7,094 bases of DNA. Source: Collinsella sp. GTDB lineage: Bacteria; Actinomycetota; Coriobacteriia; Coriobacteriales; Coriobacteriaceae. The notes under the pieces are model-generated. The model did no database searches. It was not told the DNA's origin and saw only the letters and a program-made list of their open reading frames with translations. Positions 5,461-7,094 of the stretch are shown in pieces (the stretch's first letter is position 1; every line of letters begins with the position of its first letter). The stretch is taken from assembly GCA_019414265.1 (NCBI GenBank), contig DXMJ01000029.1:1-7094 (forward strand), in the 5' to 3' direction. A program made the position numbers and the translations under genes.

Positions 5461-7094
5461 ATGGCTCAAGATAAGTTCGACGTGGGCGGCATGACATGCG
5501 CCGCCTGCCAGGCGCACGTGGACCGCGCCGTAAGCAAACTCGACGGCGTCCAAAGCGTCGCGGTCAACCTACTCGCTGGTTCCATGATGGTCGACTATGA
5601 CCCCGCGCAGGTCTCCCCCGAGGATATCTGCACCGCCGTCGACCGCGCGGGCTACTCGGCCTCGCCCGTCGATGCGGGCACCGGCGCCGCTGGCTCAAAC
5701 GGCAGCGTGCAAGCCAGGTCCGGCGCCGCCCATATGGAGTCGCCTACCAAAAAGCTGGAGGCCGCCGCTTCCGCCATGCGCACCCGCCTCATCGTCTCGA
5801 TCGTATTCCTCATCCCACTGTTCTGCATAGGCATGGGGCACATGCTCGGTTGGCCGCTACCCGGCATTTTCACCGACCATACCCACAGCATGACGCTCGC
5901 GCTCACCGAGCTCGTCCTGCTCATCCCCATCGTCTACGTCAACGACGCGTACTTTATCAACGGGTTTAAATCGCTCGCGCACGGCGCGCCCACCATGGAC
6001 GCCCTCATCGCCGTCGGTGCCACCGCTTCCATTGCCTGGTCGCTCTACGCCATGTTCATCATGGCCGACCAGCTGGCCACAGGTCAGGTGCACGAGGCCA
6101 TGATGACGGGCATGAGCAACCTGTACTTTGAGAGTGCCGGTACGATTCTGTCGCTCGTCACCGTGGGCAAATACCTCGAGACGCGCAGCAAGTCCAAGAC
6201 CGGCGGCGCCATCGAGGCGCTCATCGACTTAGCACCCAAGACCGCGACCGTCGTTGCCGATGACGGCACCGAAACCACCGTCGACGTCGACGCCATCCTT
6301 CCCGGCCAGGTCCTGCGCGTGCGCCCCGGCGAGTCTATCCCTGTCGATGGCGTGGTGCTCGAAGGCAGCTCGGCCGTGGACGAGAGCGCGCTCACCGGCG
6401 AGTCTATCCCCGTGGAAAAGACCGCCGGCGACACCGTCAACGCCGCCACCGTCAACCGCACCGGTTCGTTTATCTTCCGCGCCACGCGGGTGGGTGCCGA
6501 GACATCGCTCGCCAAGATTATCCAGCTCGTCGAGGACGCCAACGCCACCAAGGCGCCCATCGCCCGCATGGCCGATAAGGTCGCCGGCGTATTCGTGCCC
6601 GTGGTGTTTGTGATCTCGGTCGTGACCTTTACGGTGTGGATGGCGCTGACCGGCAGCATCAACGAGGCACTTACCTCCGCAGTGGCCGTGCTGGTGATCA
6701 GTTGTCCGTGTGCGCTCGGCCTGGCCACACCCGTCGCCATTATGGTGGGCACCGGCAAGGGCGCCGAGATGGGCATTCTGTTTAAGAGCGCCGAGGCGCT
6801 GGAGAATCTGCGCAGCGTGGGCACCGTGGTGCTCGATAAGACGGGCACGGTCACCCGCGGCAAGCCGGCCGTGACCGACATTGTGGTGGCCACGCGCGTT
6901 GACGGCTCGCCCGCCATGAGCGAAAAGGCGCTGCTCAAGCTGGCCGCCGCGTTGGAGCGCTCGAGCGAACACCCGCTGGCCGAGGCGATTATGGCCGAGT
7001 GCGAGTCGCGCGGAATCGTCGCGCGCATGGTCGAGGACTTTGCCGCCGTGCCTGGACGAGGCGTTACGGCGCGCGAGGGACAAAACGTCATCGC
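5461..7094 (+). CDS. copA: CopA-type P1B copper-transporting ATPase (partial, C-terminus missing)
   Basis: ATG 5461 follows AAAGGAG (5449-5455) with 5-nt spacing; 544 codons are present before the right edge. The protein pumps monovalent copper out of the cytoplasm using ATP. One heavy-metal-binding domain at the amino terminus carries GMTCAAC (10-16) with the C13/C16 metal pair. A Ser/Gly/Ala-rich linker (70-97) follows, then four membrane helices (about 109-128, 143-165, 178-201, 220-240). The actuator domain has TGES (312-315). Helices at about 374-398 and 404-430 follow, the latter with the CPC copper motif (415-417). The phosphorylation site DKTGT (459-463) and the nucleotide-domain HP pair (H504, P505) are also present. 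GMGHMLGWPLPG (124-135) between the first two helices resembles CopA-type pumps. CPC and the single metal-binding domain favour Cu(I) (or Ag(I)) over Zn/Cd. The missing part would hold the rest of the nucleotide domain and the last two helices. The G/C-tract promoter upstream supports copper control. Confidence 0.95.
   Translation, partial: MAQDKFDVGGMTCAACQAHVDRAVSKLDGVQSVAVNLLAGSMMVDYDPAQVSPEDICTAVDRAGYSASPVDAGTGAAGSNGSVQARSGAAHMESPTKKLEAAASAMRTRLIVSIVFLIPLFCIGMGHMLGWPLPGIFTDHTHSMTLALTELVLLIPIVYVNDAYFINGFKSLAHGAPTMDALIAVGATASIAWSLYAMFIMADQLATGQVHEAMMTGMSNLYFESAGTILSLVTVGKYLETRSKSKTGGAIEALIDLAPKTATVVADDGTETTVDVDAILPGQVLRVRPGESIPVDGVVLEGSSAVDESALTGESIPVEKTAGDTVNAATVNRTGSFIFRATRVGAETSLAKIIQLVEDANATKAPIARMADKVAGVFVPVVFVISVVTFTVWMALTGSINEALTSAVAVLVISCPCALGLATPVAIMVGTGKGAEMGILFKSAEALENLRSVGTVVLDKTGTVTRGKPAVTDIVVATRVDGSPAMSEKALLKLAAALERSSEHPLAEAIMAECESRGIVARMVEDFAAVPGRGVTAREGQNVI

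Noticed and set aside
6084..7091. Minus-strand open frame of 335 codons opposite the copper ATPase
   Set aside because: It is antisense to a clearly conserved CopA-type sequence, with low-complexity Ser/Thr/Ala-rich composition typical of shadow frames.

Overview
The window is GC-rich bacterial chromosomal DNA with strong GC-ending codon preference and clear AGGAG-type ribosome binding sites. The gene style, and a Ser/Thr kinase with a carboxy-terminal DUF6273-like domain, suggest an actinobacterium of the Coriobacteriia, most likely a Collinsella-type gut organism. That assignment is inference from style, not a database match.

Layout. Positions 1-1331 (minus strand) hold the amino-terminal 443 codons of a DEAD-box RNA helicase cut by the left edge. 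Positions 1332-1911 are non-coding. They hold the helicase leader, two tandem 57-bp imperfect palindromic repeats, and a TATAAT promoter for the next gene. Positions 1912-2874 (plus) encode a 320-residue protein with a carboxy-terminal FHA (phosphothreonine-binding) domain and end in a likely intrinsic terminator. Positions 2875-3045 hold that terminator and a striking 61-nt near-perfect hairpin. Positions 3046-5130 (plus) encode a 694-residue membrane-anchored Ser/Thr protein kinase with a large, probably extracytoplasmic, carboxy-terminal domain. Positions 5131-5460 hold two more copies of the 57-bp palindrome and a promoter with a G/C-tract dyad that looks like a copper-responsive operator. 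Positions 5461-7094 (plus) encode the first 544 residues of a CopA-type P1B copper-exporting ATPase cut by the right edge.

How the parts relate. The FHA protein and the kinase form a plausible phospho-signalling pair: an outside-sensing kinase phosphorylates threonines and an FHA protein reads them. They lie in the same orientation but are separated by a terminator and the hairpin, so they may be separately transcribed. The pair is bracketed by two tandem pairs of the same 57-bp palindromic element (starts at 1595 and 1676; 5173 and 5253), all four in the same orientation and all exactly 57 bp. The helicase and the copper ATPase look like independent housekeeping and metal-resistance genes.

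Most unusual items: the 57-bp palindrome family in paired arrays, the 61-nt hairpin in the kinase leader, and a perfect 26-bp inverted repeat inside the helicase gene whose outer arm starts exactly at base 1. The last may be a contig-end foldback artefact.
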